NCBI GenBank assembly: GCA_040904785.1
Contig: JBBDSV010000051.1
Span: forward strand, 1 to 36,919
Direction of reading: 5' to 3'
Origin: JBBDSV01 sp040904785
GTDB taxonomy: Bacteria; Actinomycetota; Nitriliruptoria; Nitriliruptorales; Nitriliruptoraceae
DNA: 36,919 bases
Shown here piece by piece: positions 8,147-16,681 of this stretch. The notes under the pieces were generated by a model, which searched no databases, was not told the origin of the DNA, and worked only from the letters and a program-made list of their open reading frames with translations. The position numbers and the translations under genes were made by a program. Positions within the stretch are counted from its first letter, which is position 1. The number at the start of each line of letters is the position of its first letter.

Positions 8147-9349
8147 TCAGGCGCCGGCGACGGGTTGCGACTCGCCGCCGCCGTCGGCGTCCAGGTCGAT
8201 CCCGTCGGCGAACACGGTGACGTCGGGATCCTCGTCCTCTTCCAGTGCCGTGTCTCGCGCCGCCTTGGCGGACTCGACCGCTTCTTCGATCGCGCGCTCG
8301 CCCTCAGGAGACAGCGGATTGCCGAACTCGTCGATGAGGCCCTTTTCGAACGCTTCCTGGAAGGCGCGCTGTTCCTCGGCGAACTGTGTCTCGGACTTGA
8401 TGTCGATGCGCCACCCGGTCAGTCGCGCGGCCAGTCGTGCGTTCTGTCCCTCGCGGCCGATGGCCAACGACAGTTGATAGTCGGGGACGATGACCATCGC
8501 GGTGCCGTCGTCGGGATAGAGGTAGACGTTGGTGACCTTGGCGGGTGACAACGCATTGGCGACCAGCTGTTCCGGCTCGTCGGCCCAGCGCACGATGTCG
8601 ATCCGTTCCATCTCGTCGGCGTGCAGTTCCTTCTGCACCGCCCGCGCACGCTGCCCTCCGGGGCCGACGCAGGCGCCGACGGGATCGACATCGGCGTCGT
8701 TGGACATCACGGCGACCTTCGTGCGGTGGCCAGATTCGCGCGCAATGCCCTTGATCTCGACGATGCCTTCCTCGATCTCGGGGACTTCGAGCGCGAACAG
8801 GCCGACGACGAGTGCCGGATGGGTCCGGGAGCAGACGATCTGCGCACCGCGCAGCTGCTTGCGCACCTCGATGACGACGGCACGGGTGAACGCGCCGTGC
8901 TCGAGTCGTTCGTTGGGCACCTGTTCGGCGTAGGGAAGCAGTGCCTCCGAGCGCCCCAACTCGATCAGCGTGACATTGCCCTGCTGGCTGACCTGCCCGG
9001 AGACGATGTCGCCCTCACGGCCGACGAACTCCCCGTAGGTCGCTTCGCGTTCGGCCTCGCGCAGTCGCTGCAGCAACACCTGCTTGGCGGTTTGGGCGAC
9101 GATGCGGCCGAAGTCTTTGGGCTCTTCCTGCCATTCGGAGACGATGTTGCCGTCGTCGTCGAGCTCCTGGGCGAACAGGGTCACCTCGCCGGTGACGCGG
9201 TCGACGGTGACCCGTGCTTCATCGGCGGTCGAATCAGACGAACGCTTGTAGGCCGACGCCATCGCCGTTTCGAATGCCTCGACGACCGTGTGGAAGTCCA
9301 AGCCCTTGTCGCGCTCGATCTGTCGCAGCGCGTCGATGTCGATTTTCAT
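8147..9349 (-). CDS. nusA: Transcription termination/antitermination factor NusA
   Basis: NusA binds RNA polymerase and nascent RNA and modulates pausing, intrinsic termination and antitermination. The 400-residue product has an N-terminal polymerase-binding domain (to about residue 110). An S1 domain follows, about 112-180 (GDIVSGQVSQQGNVTLIELG). Two KH domains come next, with GPGGQR at 229-234 and AIGREGQNARLAARL near 296-310. It ends with an acidic tail, and lacks the extra C-terminal acidic repeats of the E. coli protein. The ATG at 9349 has AGGAGG seven bases upstream. It lies between rimP and ylxR in the conserved rimP-nusA-ylxR-infB operon. Confidence 0.97.
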   Translation of the reverse strand: MKIDIDALRQIERDKGLDFHTVVEAFETAMASAYKRSSDSTADEARVTVDRVTGEVTLFAQELDDDGNIVSEWQEEPKDFGRIVAQTAKQVLLQRLREAEREATYGEFVGREGDIVSGQVSQQGNVTLIELGRSEALLPYAEQVPNERLEHGAFTRAVVIEVRKQLRGAQIVCSRTHPALVVGLFALEVPEIEEGIVEIKGIARESGHRTKVAVMSNDADVDPVGACVGPGGQRARAVQKELHADEMERIDIVRWADEPEQLVANALSPAKVTNVYLYPDDGTAMVIVPDYQLSLAIGREGQNARLAARLTGWRIDIKSETQFAEEQRAFQEAFEKGLIDEFGNPLSPEGERAIEEAVESAKAARDTALEEDEDPDVTVFADGIDLDADGGGESQPVAGA

Positions 9350-9365
9350 GCTCGGGCCTCCTCGA

Positions 9366-9854
9366 TCACCATGGCAGCACCACGTTGCCATGGTCCACGT
9401 CGGCGCGGTCGAACGCCGTAGCCTCACCGTCGATCCGTACTGTCACCGTGTCGTCGTCGGCTGCCGTCAGTTCGCCGACGACCTCCTGCTCGGCTGCGCC
9501 CTCGTCGAACACCAGGCGCACCTGACGGCCGAGATTGCGCAGAAAGTCGCGCGTGGACCGCAGCGGACGATCCGCCCCCGGTGAGGTCACCTCGAGCGTG
9601 TAGCTGCCGGGAATCACGTCGGCGGCGTCCAGCGACGCCCCAATCCGATGGGAGACGTCGGCGATGGTGTCGACGTCGAGCGCCGCGGCGGGGTCGAGTT
9701 CGGCCGTGTCAGCGGTGACCCGGACCACACGTCTGGGGCCTTGGCCGCGGATGTCGATGTCCAGGACGGCGACATCGAGCCCTCCGGCAACGTCTTCGAC
9801 GATCGCACGGACGCGATCGATCAGCTGCGCTTCGCGCTTGCTGGTCAAAAGCAT
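9366..9854 (-). CDS. rimP: Ribosome maturation factor RimP
   Basis: RimP assists 30S subunit assembly. The product of about 162 residues shows the N-terminal alpha/beta domain (LDVAVLDIDIRG, VVRVTADTA), the hallmark SHRIGASLDAADVIPGSYTLEV followed by SPGADRPL, and a C-terminal SH3-like barrel. The start is uncertain. GTG 9857, ATG 9854 and TTG 9848 are all in frame; GAGG sits only two bases before the ATG but eight before the TTG. I list the ATG. It leads the nusA operon, and the 270-bp upstream region contains a candidate promoter and two strong hairpins, listed separately. Confidence 0.93.
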   Translation of the reverse strand: MLLTSKREAQLIDRVRAIVEDVAGGLDVAVLDIDIRGQGPRRVVRVTADTAELDPAAALDVDTIADVSHRIGASLDAADVIPGSYTLEVTSPGADRPLRSTRDFLRNLGRQVRLVFDEGAAEQEVVGELTAADDDTVTVRIDGEATAFDRADVDHGNVVLPW

Positions 9855-9912
9855 CACCTCACGTTCGTCGGGCGCTCCCGTCCGGTGCGCGGCCGCACCC
9901 CTTCCACGTCAA

Positions 9913-9938
9913 CGGCCGGCCCGCAAGTGGGCCGGCCG
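9913..9938 (-). promoter_or_regulatory. GC-rich hairpin in the rimP-nusA leader
   Basis: This is a perfect 10-bp inverted repeat (CGGCCGGCCC / GGGCCGGCCG) with a six-base loop, in the non-coding stretch between ispG and rimP. No T-run follows on either strand, so it is not a classical intrinsic terminator. It would form in any transcript that reaches rimP from an upstream promoter. A role in NusA-dependent pausing is only a guess. Confidence 0.5.
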
Positions 9939-10019
9939 CCGCGTCGGACGTCCGTTGTCGGGTCCGGATCGCGGCGCTTTCACCAACGACCGGCGCGCAC
10001 TCCCTGCGGAATGCGCAAA

Positions 10020-10039
10020 GCGGGCCGCGAACGGCCCGC
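10020..10039 (-). terminator. TTCG-loop hairpin with short T tail, downstream of ispG
   Basis: On the minus strand this reads as an 8-bp perfect stem, GCGGGCCG / CGGCCCGC, closed by the loop TTCG and followed by TTTGC. The stable stem and short T run suggest an intrinsic terminator or attenuator. It lies 89 bp past the ispG stop. It also lies just downstream of the candidate promoter at 10052-10081, so it could end ispG transcripts or act early in the rimP-nusA leader. Confidence 0.55.
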
Positions 10040-10051
10040 ACCGCTGGTACG

Positions 10052-10081
10052 AAGGTAGCACGACGCGCATAGGCGTGCCAG
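10052..10081 (-). promoter_or_regulatory. Candidate sigma-70 type promoter for rimP-nusA-infB
   Basis: On the minus strand a -35-like CTGGCA (10081-10076, four of six matches to TTGACA) and a -10-like TACCTT (10057-10052) are separated by 18 bases. A transcript would start near 10045, giving a leader of about 190 bases before rimP that contains both hairpins. The match is moderate and the call rests on position and spacing. Confidence 0.4.
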
Positions 10082-10127
10082 AGCGGGTGCCGGCGCACGA
10101 TTCTGTGCACTGGCACCACATCAAAGG

Positions 10128-11279
10128 TCACGTCACGACCGGCGCACCCTCGCCGCGCTCGGCACGAATCTCTTCGGCCATCTCGGTCGCGTAGTGCACC
10201 ATGGCCTCGACGATGTCTTCCTCACGGACCGTGGCGATCTTGACGCCCTTGCGGATGATGTCGCCCTTCCCGTTGCCTGCGGCGACCCCCAGGTCGGCTT
10301 CGCGCGCCTCTCCCGGTCCGTTGACGACGCAACCCATGACCGCGACGCGCAATGGTGCTTCGATGCCTTCCAAGCCCTGCTGGACCTGCTCAGCCAGCGT
10401 CCACACATCGACCTGTGCACGTCCGCACGACGGACACGACACCACGTCGAGTCCGCGCTCACGCAGGTGCAGTGACTCGAGGATCGCGATCCCGGCCTTG
10501 ACCTCTTCAACGGGGTCGGCCGACAAGGAGACCCGGATCGTGTCCCCGATGCCTTCGGCGAGCAGAGTGCCGATGCCGACCGCCGACTTGATCGAGCCGG
10601 TCTTTAGCGGTCCCGCTTCGGTGACCCCGAGGTGCAACGGATAGTCCGTGCGTTCGGCCAACAGTCGGTAGGTCTGGATCATCACCCACGGGTCAGAGTG
10701 CTTGACCGAGATCTTCGTGTTGAAGAAGTCGACGTCTTCGAGCAGGCGGGCCTCCCGCAGGGCTGATTCGACCATTGCCTCAGGCGTCGGGCCGCCGAAC
10801 TCGTCAAGGATCTCCTGCTCGAGACTTCCGCCGTTGACACCGATGCGGATGGCGACGCCCGCCTCGGCAGCCATCTTGCCGAGCAGCGCGACCTTGTCGT
10901 GCTTCTTGATGTTCCCCGGGTTGATCCGCACGCCGGCACAGCCGGCCTCGATGGCCATCACCGCATACTTCCACTGAAAATGGATGTCGGCGATGACGGG
11001 AACTCGCGCGTGTTCGGCGATCGCGGCGAGCGCTTCGGCGTCTTCTCGGCGCGGCACGGCGACGCGGACAACGTCGGCGCCCGCCGCCTGCGCAGCAGCG
11101 ATGGCTTGCAGTGTCAGGTCGACCTCGTGCGTCGGCGTGACTGTCATCGTCTGCACGCTGATCGGCGCGTCACCACCGACCTGCAATTCGCCGAGCTGGA
11201 TCGTGCGGGAGCGGCGTCGCTGTGGGCCGGACGGCTCCGGCGGCGCAGCCGTCTCGACGACTGGCAGGGAGGTCGTCAC
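10128..11279 (-). CDS. ispG: 4-hydroxy-3-methylbut-2-en-1-yl diphosphate synthase (flavodoxin/ferredoxin)
   Basis: IspG is the [4Fe-4S] enzyme that converts MEcPP to HMBPP in the MEP isoprenoid pathway. The product of about 383 residues has a TIM-barrel start (VQTMTVTPTHEVDLTL), IADIHFQWKYA, VRINPGN, and three cluster cysteines: SCPSCGR near residues 281-284 and GCVVNGPGEA near 316. An ATG at 11285 touches GAGGAG with no spacer. The GTG two codons later (11279) has that same GAGGAG six bases upstream, so I use it. It shares its pathway with dxr, two genes upstream in the same strand run; rseP lies between them. Confidence 0.95.
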   Translation of the reverse strand: MTTSLPVVETAAPPEPSGPQRRRSRTIQLGELQVGGDAPISVQTMTVTPTHEVDLTLQAIAAAQAAGADVVRVAVPRREDAEALAAIAEHARVPVIADIHFQWKYAVMAIEAGCAGVRINPGNIKKHDKVALLGKMAAEAGVAIRIGVNGGSLEQEILDEFGGPTPEAMVESALREARLLEDVDFFNTKISVKHSDPWVMIQTYRLLAERTDYPLHLGVTEAGPLKTGSIKSAVGIGTLLAEGIGDTIRVSLSADPVEEVKAGIAILESLHLRERGLDVVSCPSCGRAQVDVWTLAEQVQQGLEGIEAPLRVAVMGCVVNGPGEAREADLGVAAGNGKGDIIRKGVKIATVREEDIVEAMVHYATEMAEEIRAERGEGAPVVT

Positions 11280-11409
11280 CGGCATCTCCTCGTCGCTTCA
11301 CGGCAATGATTGATCGAGTGGCACACGCGTACCACCGCTCCACGCTCGGCGTCGAAGGTATCGCTGTCATGCCGGCCGGGGTCACCGGTTGCGGCGTCCG
11401 ACCGATGCA

Positions 11410-12828
11410 TCACCCGAATCGGATCGGGTTCGTCAGATCCATCCACAGCAACGCGACCACGACCACCGCCAGCACCGCCAAGACCGGGACGGCGACGGCC
11501 GCGACCACCCGTGGATCGAGCACGAAATTGGCATCGCGCCCCCGCAGCTTCCGCACCGCGTTGATTCCTCGTTCGATGCCCAGCGCGGCAAGGTGACCGC
11601 CGTCGAGCGGCGGTAGCGGAAGCAAGTTGAAGATGCCGATGAACACGTTCACGACCGCGATGAGGCCCAAGAACATCATCGTGCCCACGGCGCCACCGCC
11701 CGAAACCTGTCCCGCGATGGACGCTGCGCCGACGAGCGAGACAGCGCCATCGGGTGTGCGCTCGTCCTGCCCTGTCGCCTGCGACAGAATGTCGCCGATG
11801 CCCGACGGGCTGAACACCGTGCCGATGGAGCGCACCGATCCGGTGAACATGGAGACGAACCCGCCCGGGTTTCCCGGCTGCGGCGTGCCGAGCAGCCCGT
11901 GCCCGATCGCCTCCAACGGTCCCAGCCGCGTCGTCTCGAGTTCGGGCGCGAACCCAACGACACCAACGGTCGTATCGGCGTCGTCGACCGCTTCAGGGAC
12001 CATGGTCAGCTCGACCTCGTCATCACCGCGGGCGACCAGGACGGTGATCGGCTCGCCAGGGCGCTCCCGAATCGCCGCTCGCAGCGTCTCATAGTCTGAC
12101 GACGTCACGTCATCTACCGCAAGCACCCGATCTCCGGTCCGCAGGCCCGCCGCGTCGGCTGGCGAGCCCGGTTCGATCGCCGCGACGATCGTGGAGAAGT
12201 CACCGGTCCATTGCGGGAGCGTGACGTAGGCGCCGATGAGCAGCCCAATGGCGATGAGGAAGTGCGCGAGCGATCCCGAAACGAGCACGATGGCTCGCTG
12301 CCATGCAGGACGGTCATGGAAGAACCGGTCTGCGTCACCGTGCATGACCCGGTGGTAGGGATCGCCGACACGTTCGGTGTTTTCCAGTTCGGTCGTGAGC
12401 ACCTCGCGCAGCAGCGCACGTGCGGCATCCGGATCGCCGCCACGCGCCAGTCCGGCCTCGATGCGACGAGCGACGTGCGCACGTGTCGACGGGTCGATGC
12501 CTCGCACCGACAGCTCGCGGTCGATCGCCGCGGCGACAGTCACGGGGTCGCCGAAGTCATGGTCGGCGATGGTGTCGAGCACCCCGGGCTGCCGGTGGTC
12601 CTCGGGGGACATGCCGACGATCCGCACGAAGCCACCCAACGGCAGCGCCTTGACCCCGTACTCGGTCTCTCCGATGCGCCGGGACACCAGCGTCGGACCG
12701 AAGCCGAGAAAGAACCGGTCGGCGCGCATCCCGAATCGCCGCGCCGTGACGAAGTGACCGAGTTCGTGCAGCATGATCGCGGCCACGATCGCCGCGATGA
12801 AGACGATGATCGAAACGACGCTCGTCAC
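11410..12828 (-). CDS. rseP: RseP/site-2 protease family membrane zinc metalloprotease
   Basis: Site-2 proteases cleave membrane proteins such as anti-sigma factors within the bilayer. The 472-residue product has an N-terminal membrane helix with the zinc motif LHELGH, followed by FGMRADRFFLGFGPTL. A PDZ domain holds EPGSPADAAGLRTGDRVLAVD. The last membrane helices carry NLLPLPPLDGGH, the other metal-binding motif. Between the first helix and the second membrane region lies a soluble stretch of about 100 residues that looks longer than usual. The usual GP..N motif there reads SGSLAHF. The GTG start overlaps the dxr stop by 4 bp and has GAGG seven bases upstream. The substrate is unknown. Confidence 0.92.
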   Translation of the reverse strand: MTSVVSIIVFIAAIVAAIMLHELGHFVTARRFGMRADRFFLGFGPTLVSRRIGETEYGVKALPLGGFVRIVGMSPEDHRQPGVLDTIADHDFGDPVTVAAAIDRELSVRGIDPSTRAHVARRIEAGLARGGDPDAARALLREVLTTELENTERVGDPYHRVMHGDADRFFHDRPAWQRAIVLVSGSLAHFLIAIGLLIGAYVTLPQWTGDFSTIVAAIEPGSPADAAGLRTGDRVLAVDDVTSSDYETLRAAIRERPGEPITVLVARGDDEVELTMVPEAVDDADTTVGVVGFAPELETTRLGPLEAIGHGLLGTPQPGNPGGFVSMFTGSVRSIGTVFSPSGIGDILSQATGQDERTPDGAVSLVGAASIAGQVSGGGAVGTMMFLGLIAVVNVFIGIFNLLPLPPLDGGHLAALGIERGINAVRKLRGRDANFVLDPRVVAAVAVPVLAVLAVVVVALLWMDLTNPIRFG

Positions 12829-14009
12829 CGTCCCACCTCGCGCCGGCCGCGTGTCAGCGTGGTCGTCGCCGCTCGGCGCGCCCACCGGTCGGCGTCGAGG
12901 ACGTCGTCAATGTCGCGGGGCTCGCGGGGCCGGCTCGCATCCCACGTGTCCAGGACGTCTTCGACGACGCCGACGATGTCGAGGAACCCGATCGCGCCGT
13001 CGAGGAACGCGGCCACCGCGACCTCGTTGCCCGCATTGAGCACCGCCGGATACGTGCCACCACGCCGGCCAGCACTCACCGCAAGATCCAACGCACTGAA
13101 GGTCTCCCGATCGGCCGGTTCGAACGTCAGTGAGTGTGCCGTCGCCCAGTCACAGCGTGCAGGCGCCCACCCCAGCCGTTCGGGCCAGGCCATCGCCAGC
13201 TGAATCGGCAGGCGCATGTCCGGCGGCGACAGCTGAGCGAGCGTCGAACCATCAACGAACTCCACCATCGAGTGCACGATCGACTGCGGATGGACGACGA
13301 CTTCGAGTGCGTCGAAACTGATGCCGAACAGTTCGTGCGCCTCGATCAGTTCCAGTCCCTTGTTCATCATCGTCGCCGAATTGACGCTCACGAGCGGACC
13401 CATGTCCCACGTCGGATGGGCCAGTGCGTCGTCGGGCGTAACCGCGGCGAGCTCGTCACGGTGTCGACCGCGAAACGGACCACCACTCGCGGTGAGCACG
13501 AGCCGGGCGACCTCGGTGTCGTTGCCCCCCCGCAGACACTGGGCGATGGCTGAGTGCTCCGAGTCGACCGGGATGAGCATGGGTTTGCCGGACGACACGG
13601 CCGCCGCGGCACGGGTTACGAGCGCGCCGCCCACGATGAGGCTCTCCTTGTTCGCCAGTGCGACGGGCGTGCCGGCGTGCAGTGACGCCAGCGTCGACGC
13701 GAGTCCGGCGGCGCCCGCGACCCCGTTGACGACAAGATCGGTGTCCCATGCGGCGAGCGCACACACCCCGCGATCGCCATCGAGCACTTCGACGTGCGGT
13801 CGAGCTTCACGCACCTGCTGTGCGGCGGCAGGGTCATCGAGCGCGACCTGTGCGACCCCGAACTCATCGATCTGGGCGATGATCGCGGCGGCGTCGCGGG
13901 CAGCAGCAAGTCCGGTGACCGCAAACCGGTCACCATGGGCGCGCACGACGTCGAGCGCCTGCCGACCGATCGAACCCGTCGACCCCAGGATGACGACCCG
14001 GCGTGTCAC
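12825..14009 (-). CDS. dxr: 1-deoxy-D-xylulose-5-phosphate reductoisomerase
   Basis: Dxr rearranges and reduces DXP to MEP with NADPH, the committed step of the MEP pathway. The 394-residue product has the dinucleotide-binding motif LGSTGSIG at residues 8-15, ALANKESLIVGG, PVDSEHSAIAQCL with metal-binding acids, TASGGPFRG, and SATMMNKGLELIEAHELF. These motifs are in family order. The GTG start at 14009 overlaps the rlmN stop by 4 bp (GTGA), and its own stop overlaps the rseP start in the same way, so rlmN-dxr-rseP are very likely translated from one message. Confidence 0.96.
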   Translation of the reverse strand: MTRRVVILGSTGSIGRQALDVVRAHGDRFAVTGLAAARDAAAIIAQIDEFGVAQVALDDPAAAQQVREARPHVEVLDGDRGVCALAAWDTDLVVNGVAGAAGLASTLASLHAGTPVALANKESLIVGGALVTRAAAAVSSGKPMLIPVDSEHSAIAQCLRGGNDTEVARLVLTASGGPFRGRHRDELAAVTPDDALAHPTWDMGPLVSVNSATMMNKGLELIEAHELFGISFDALEVVVHPQSIVHSMVEFVDGSTLAQLSPPDMRLPIQLAMAWPERLGWAPARCDWATAHSLTFEPADRETFSALDLAVSAGRRGGTYPAVLNAGNEVAVAAFLDGAIGFLDIVGVVEDVLDTWDASRPREPRDIDDVLDADRWARRAATTTLTRGRREVGR

Positions 14010-15184
14010 GTCGGCCTCCGGCGCGCTTCGATGCGCTCGACCGCGCCCACTGCCGCCGGCAGTCGCGCACCACCTCCGAGGGTGTAGGACGCGAGGAGCT
14101 GGCCGCACGCCGCGTCGGCATCACGACCACGGGTGTCTCGCACCGTGATCGCGACGTCTGCGGCATCCACCCGGTCAACGAATGCGCGCATGCGTTCACG
14201 CGTGGGTTCCTTCCACTGCACACCCGGCGTCGGGTTCATGCCGATGACGTTGACGTGTGCGCGCCAGCGACGGGCGACCGCCGCCAGCGCGTCCGCCTGT
14301 TCCAGATCGTCGTTGACGTCACCGATGAGGCACCACTCGATCGTCACGCGGCGGCCCGTTCGTTGCCGATACCGGCCAACAGCGTCTTCGAGCTCGGCGA
14401 GCGGGTGGGTCACATTGATCGGCACGAGCATGTCGCGCAGCTCGTCGGTCGCCGCGTGCAGGCTGACGGCGAGCGTGACGGGCAGCCCGGTCGCCGCGAG
14501 CCGGTCGATCCCCACAACGAGCCCGACGGTCGAGACGGTGATCGAGCGGGCCGACAGATTGAAGCCGTCCGGATCATGGAGCCACGCGAGGCTGCCAAGC
14601 GTGGCCTCGAGATTCGCGAGCGGCTCCCCCATGCCCATGTAGACGACATTGGTGATGTGGTCGGGGGTGCCGACCGGGCGTCGGAATCGCGTCGGGCCGT
14701 CCGAGGAAGCCGCCGTGCCGAGTGTCCCGGAGCGCAGCACCGCGTCGGCGACGACGACCTGGCGCACGACCTCGCCCGACGTGAGCTGGCGTCGGAATCC
14801 GGCCTGCCCGGTCGCGCAGAACGGACAACCCATCGCGCACCCGGCCTGTGTCGACACGCAAACGGTCGCCCGGCCCCGGTAGAGCATGACCACCGTTTCG
14901 ATGGCCTCGCCATCGGCGAATTCGAGTAGCAGTTTGTGGGTGTGCCCGTCGTCGGCGACGCGGTGGGCGACGAGACGTGGCCGCGCAGCGGCGAATGCGG
15001 CACGGAGCTGGGAGCGCAGCGACTGGGGCAGATTGGTCATCCGCTCCGGATCGTCGACACCGCGGATCAGCCACGCCCGCAACTGGTCGGCGCGGTAGCG
15101 CGGCTCGCCGAATCGGCCGACCAGCGCGTCGAGCCCCGCGCGATCCAGGGCGTAGGGGTCGATCGGGTCGTCGAGGGCGGTCAT
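14006..15184 (-). CDS. rlmN: Dual-specificity 23S rRNA (A2503-C2) / tRNA (A37-C2) methyltransferase
   Basis: RlmN is a radical-SAM enzyme that methylates C2 of adenine in 23S rRNA and some tRNAs. The 392-residue product carries the cluster motif GCAMGCPFC (Cys116, 120, 123). It also has Cys109 in TVCVSTQ and a late cysteine in DADAACGQLL, matching the two catalytic cysteines of the family. VVYMGMGEPLANLE and SLHAATDELRDMLVPIN are further family blocks. The ATG at 15184 follows the cdsA stop by 25 bases and has no obvious ribosome binding site; an in-frame GTG three codons upstream is an alternative. Confidence 0.95.
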   Translation of the reverse strand: MTALDDPIDPYALDRAGLDALVGRFGEPRYRADQLRAWLIRGVDDPERMTNLPQSLRSQLRAAFAAARPRLVAHRVADDGHTHKLLLEFADGEAIETVVMLYRGRATVCVSTQAGCAMGCPFCATGQAGFRRQLTSGEVVRQVVVADAVLRSGTLGTAASSDGPTRFRRPVGTPDHITNVVYMGMGEPLANLEATLGSLAWLHDPDGFNLSARSITVSTVGLVVGIDRLAATGLPVTLAVSLHAATDELRDMLVPINVTHPLAELEDAVGRYRQRTGRRVTIEWCLIGDVNDDLEQADALAAVARRWRAHVNVIGMNPTPGVQWKEPTRERMRAFVDRVDAADVAITVRDTRGRDADAACGQLLASYTLGGGARLPAAVGAVERIEARRRPT

Positions 15185-15209
15185 GCCGACCACTTGCGGT
15201 CGCAACGGG

Positions 15210-16070
15210 TCATCGCAACAGCTCGAGCGCGAAGAATCCAACGGGCAGGGCGAACAGGATGCCGTCGATCCGGTCGAGCACGCCACCGTGACCCGGCAGC
15301 ACCACACCGAGGTCCTTGACGCCAAGGTCGCGCTTGACCATCGATTCGACCAGATCTCCGATGAACGCCGCACCGGCGCACAGTGCTGCCACGATCGCCG
15401 CATCACGCATCGAGAGCAGATCGGTGAGTAGCGGCACAACGATCGCGGCGACGCCTGCGGCGATCACCAGGCCACCGAGGAACCCTTCCCAGGTCTTGTT
15501 CGGGCTCACGCTCGGGGCGATCGGATGGCGACCGACCGCGACACCGACGGCGAACGCGCCCGTGTCACCGAGCGCGGCCGCAGCGAGGACGATGAGCACC
15601 GCGGAAGGTCCGAACTCGTCCGCGGAGGCGAGCAGCACGGCGAACGACGCGGGCAGCCCCACCCACAGCCCCAACCAGACGGTGGTCGACATTGCCGCGA
15701 CGACGTCGTCACGCGAGGTATCGAGCAGCTGCCAGACCGCCGCGCCGAGGAGGAGAACGAGCAATCCGATGACCTGGCCGGCATGGCGTGCCTCGACCGC
15801 ACCGAGCAGCATCACCCAGGTCGCGACAATCGCCACCGGCGCATCGAACACGCGCCCGACGCGGCGCAGCACCCGTCGGACCTCGACGAACGCCACCGCC
15901 GTCACCAGTGCGACTGCCGCGACGAAGATCCAGGGATCCACGAGCAGGGCGGCGACGACAGCGACAGCGAGGACCACGCCGACGAGGGTGGCGACGACGA
16001 GATCTCGACCGCCGACGACACGGCGTGACGGACGCTCGGCATGCGGTCGCGTTGCGGAGTCCTGCGTCAT
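15210..16070 (-). CDS. cdsA: Phosphatidate cytidylyltransferase
   Basis: CdsA makes CDP-diacylglycerol from phosphatidate and CTP at the membrane, feeding phospholipid synthesis. The 286-residue product is strongly hydrophobic with about seven or eight membrane segments. It contains the family signature in its C-terminal third: SVSPNKTWEGFLGG, then FIGDLVESMVKRDLGVKD, then LPGHGGVLDRIDG. The ATG at 16070 has GGAGGG seven bases upstream. An in-frame GTG-type start nine codons earlier is less well placed. The frr-cdsA-rlmN-dxr-rseP order is conserved in actinobacteria. Confidence 0.94.
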   Translation of the reverse strand: MTQDSATRPHAERPSRRVVGGRDLVVATLVGVVLAVAVVAALLVDPWIFVAAVALVTAVAFVEVRRVLRRVGRVFDAPVAIVATWVMLLGAVEARHAGQVIGLLVLLLGAAVWQLLDTSRDDVVAAMSTTVWLGLWVGLPASFAVLLASADEFGPSAVLIVLAAAALGDTGAFAVGVAVGRHPIAPSVSPNKTWEGFLGGLVIAAGVAAIVVPLLTDLLSMRDAAIVAALCAGAAFIGDLVESMVKRDLGVKDLGVVLPGHGGVLDRIDGILFALPVGFFALELLR

Positions 16071-16120
16071 GCGTCGACCCTCCACGCGAGGCCACACATC
16101 GGCGGAACGCCGACGTGCCG

Positions 16121-16681
16121 TCAGACTTCGAGCAGTTCCTGCTCCTTGGCGTCAAGCGCCTTGTCGATCTTGGCCACGTGCTCGGCGGTGAGTTCTTCGA
16201 GTTGCTTCATATAGCGCTCATGCTCGTCGGCGCCGACGTCACCGTCGTCCTCGAGCTTCTGCATCGCGTCGCGGGCATGGCGGCGGACGTTGCGAATCGA
16301 CACCTTGCCGTCCTCGGCGGCGGTCTTGGCCATCTTGATGTATTCCTTGCGACGTTCCTCGGTCAGCTCCGGGAACACGCAGCGGATGATCTGGCCGTCG
16401 GACGCGGGATTGAGCCCGAGACCCGAGTCGCGAATGGCTTTCTCGATCTGGTCGAGTGAGCCCTTGTCGAACGGATTCACCAGCAGTATCCGCGGTTCGG
16501 GAACGGTGAAGTTCGCCAGCTGCTGCAGCGGAGTCGGGCTGCCGTAATAGTCCACCGTGACCCGGTTGAGGATCTGCGGGTTCGCACGCCCCGTACGGAT
16601 GGCGGCGAAGTCCTCCGAGACCTTTTCGACGGCCTGGTCCATGCGCCGGGCCGCGTCGGTCACGACATCCTGAAGGGTCAT
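16121..16681 (-). CDS. frr: Ribosome recycling factor
   Basis: RRF splits post-termination ribosomes together with EF-G. The 186-residue product has the usual length and motifs: FAAIRTGRANPQILNRV, VDYYGSPTPLQQLANF, DKGSLDQIEKAIRDSGLGLNP, and the long helix with LTEERRKEYIK. The ATG at 16681 overlaps the pyrH stop by 4 bp (ATGA), with AGGAG nine to ten bases upstream. Confidence 0.97.
   Translation of the reverse strand: MTLQDVVTDAARRMDQAVEKVSEDFAAIRTGRANPQILNRVTVDYYGSPTPLQQLANFTVPEPRILLVNPFDKGSLDQIEKAIRDSGLGLNPASDGQIIRCVFPELTEERRKEYIKMAKTAAEDGKVSIRNVRRHARDAMQKLEDDGDVGADEHERYMKQLEELTAEHVAKIDKALDAKEQELLEV

Noticed and set aside
4106..8477. Very long + strand open frames opposite infB and nearby genes (for example 4106-6022, 6140-7945, 6630-8477)
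   Set aside because: They are antisense to infB, ylxP and ylxR. Their translations are Arg/Ser/Pro/Asp-rich with no domain pattern, as expected when GC-rich coding DNA is read on the other strand.
11170..11409. Small frame of 71 codons over the ispG start and the rseP-ispG spacer
   Set aside because: It overlaps the ispG start, has no ribosome binding site and no protein-like pattern.
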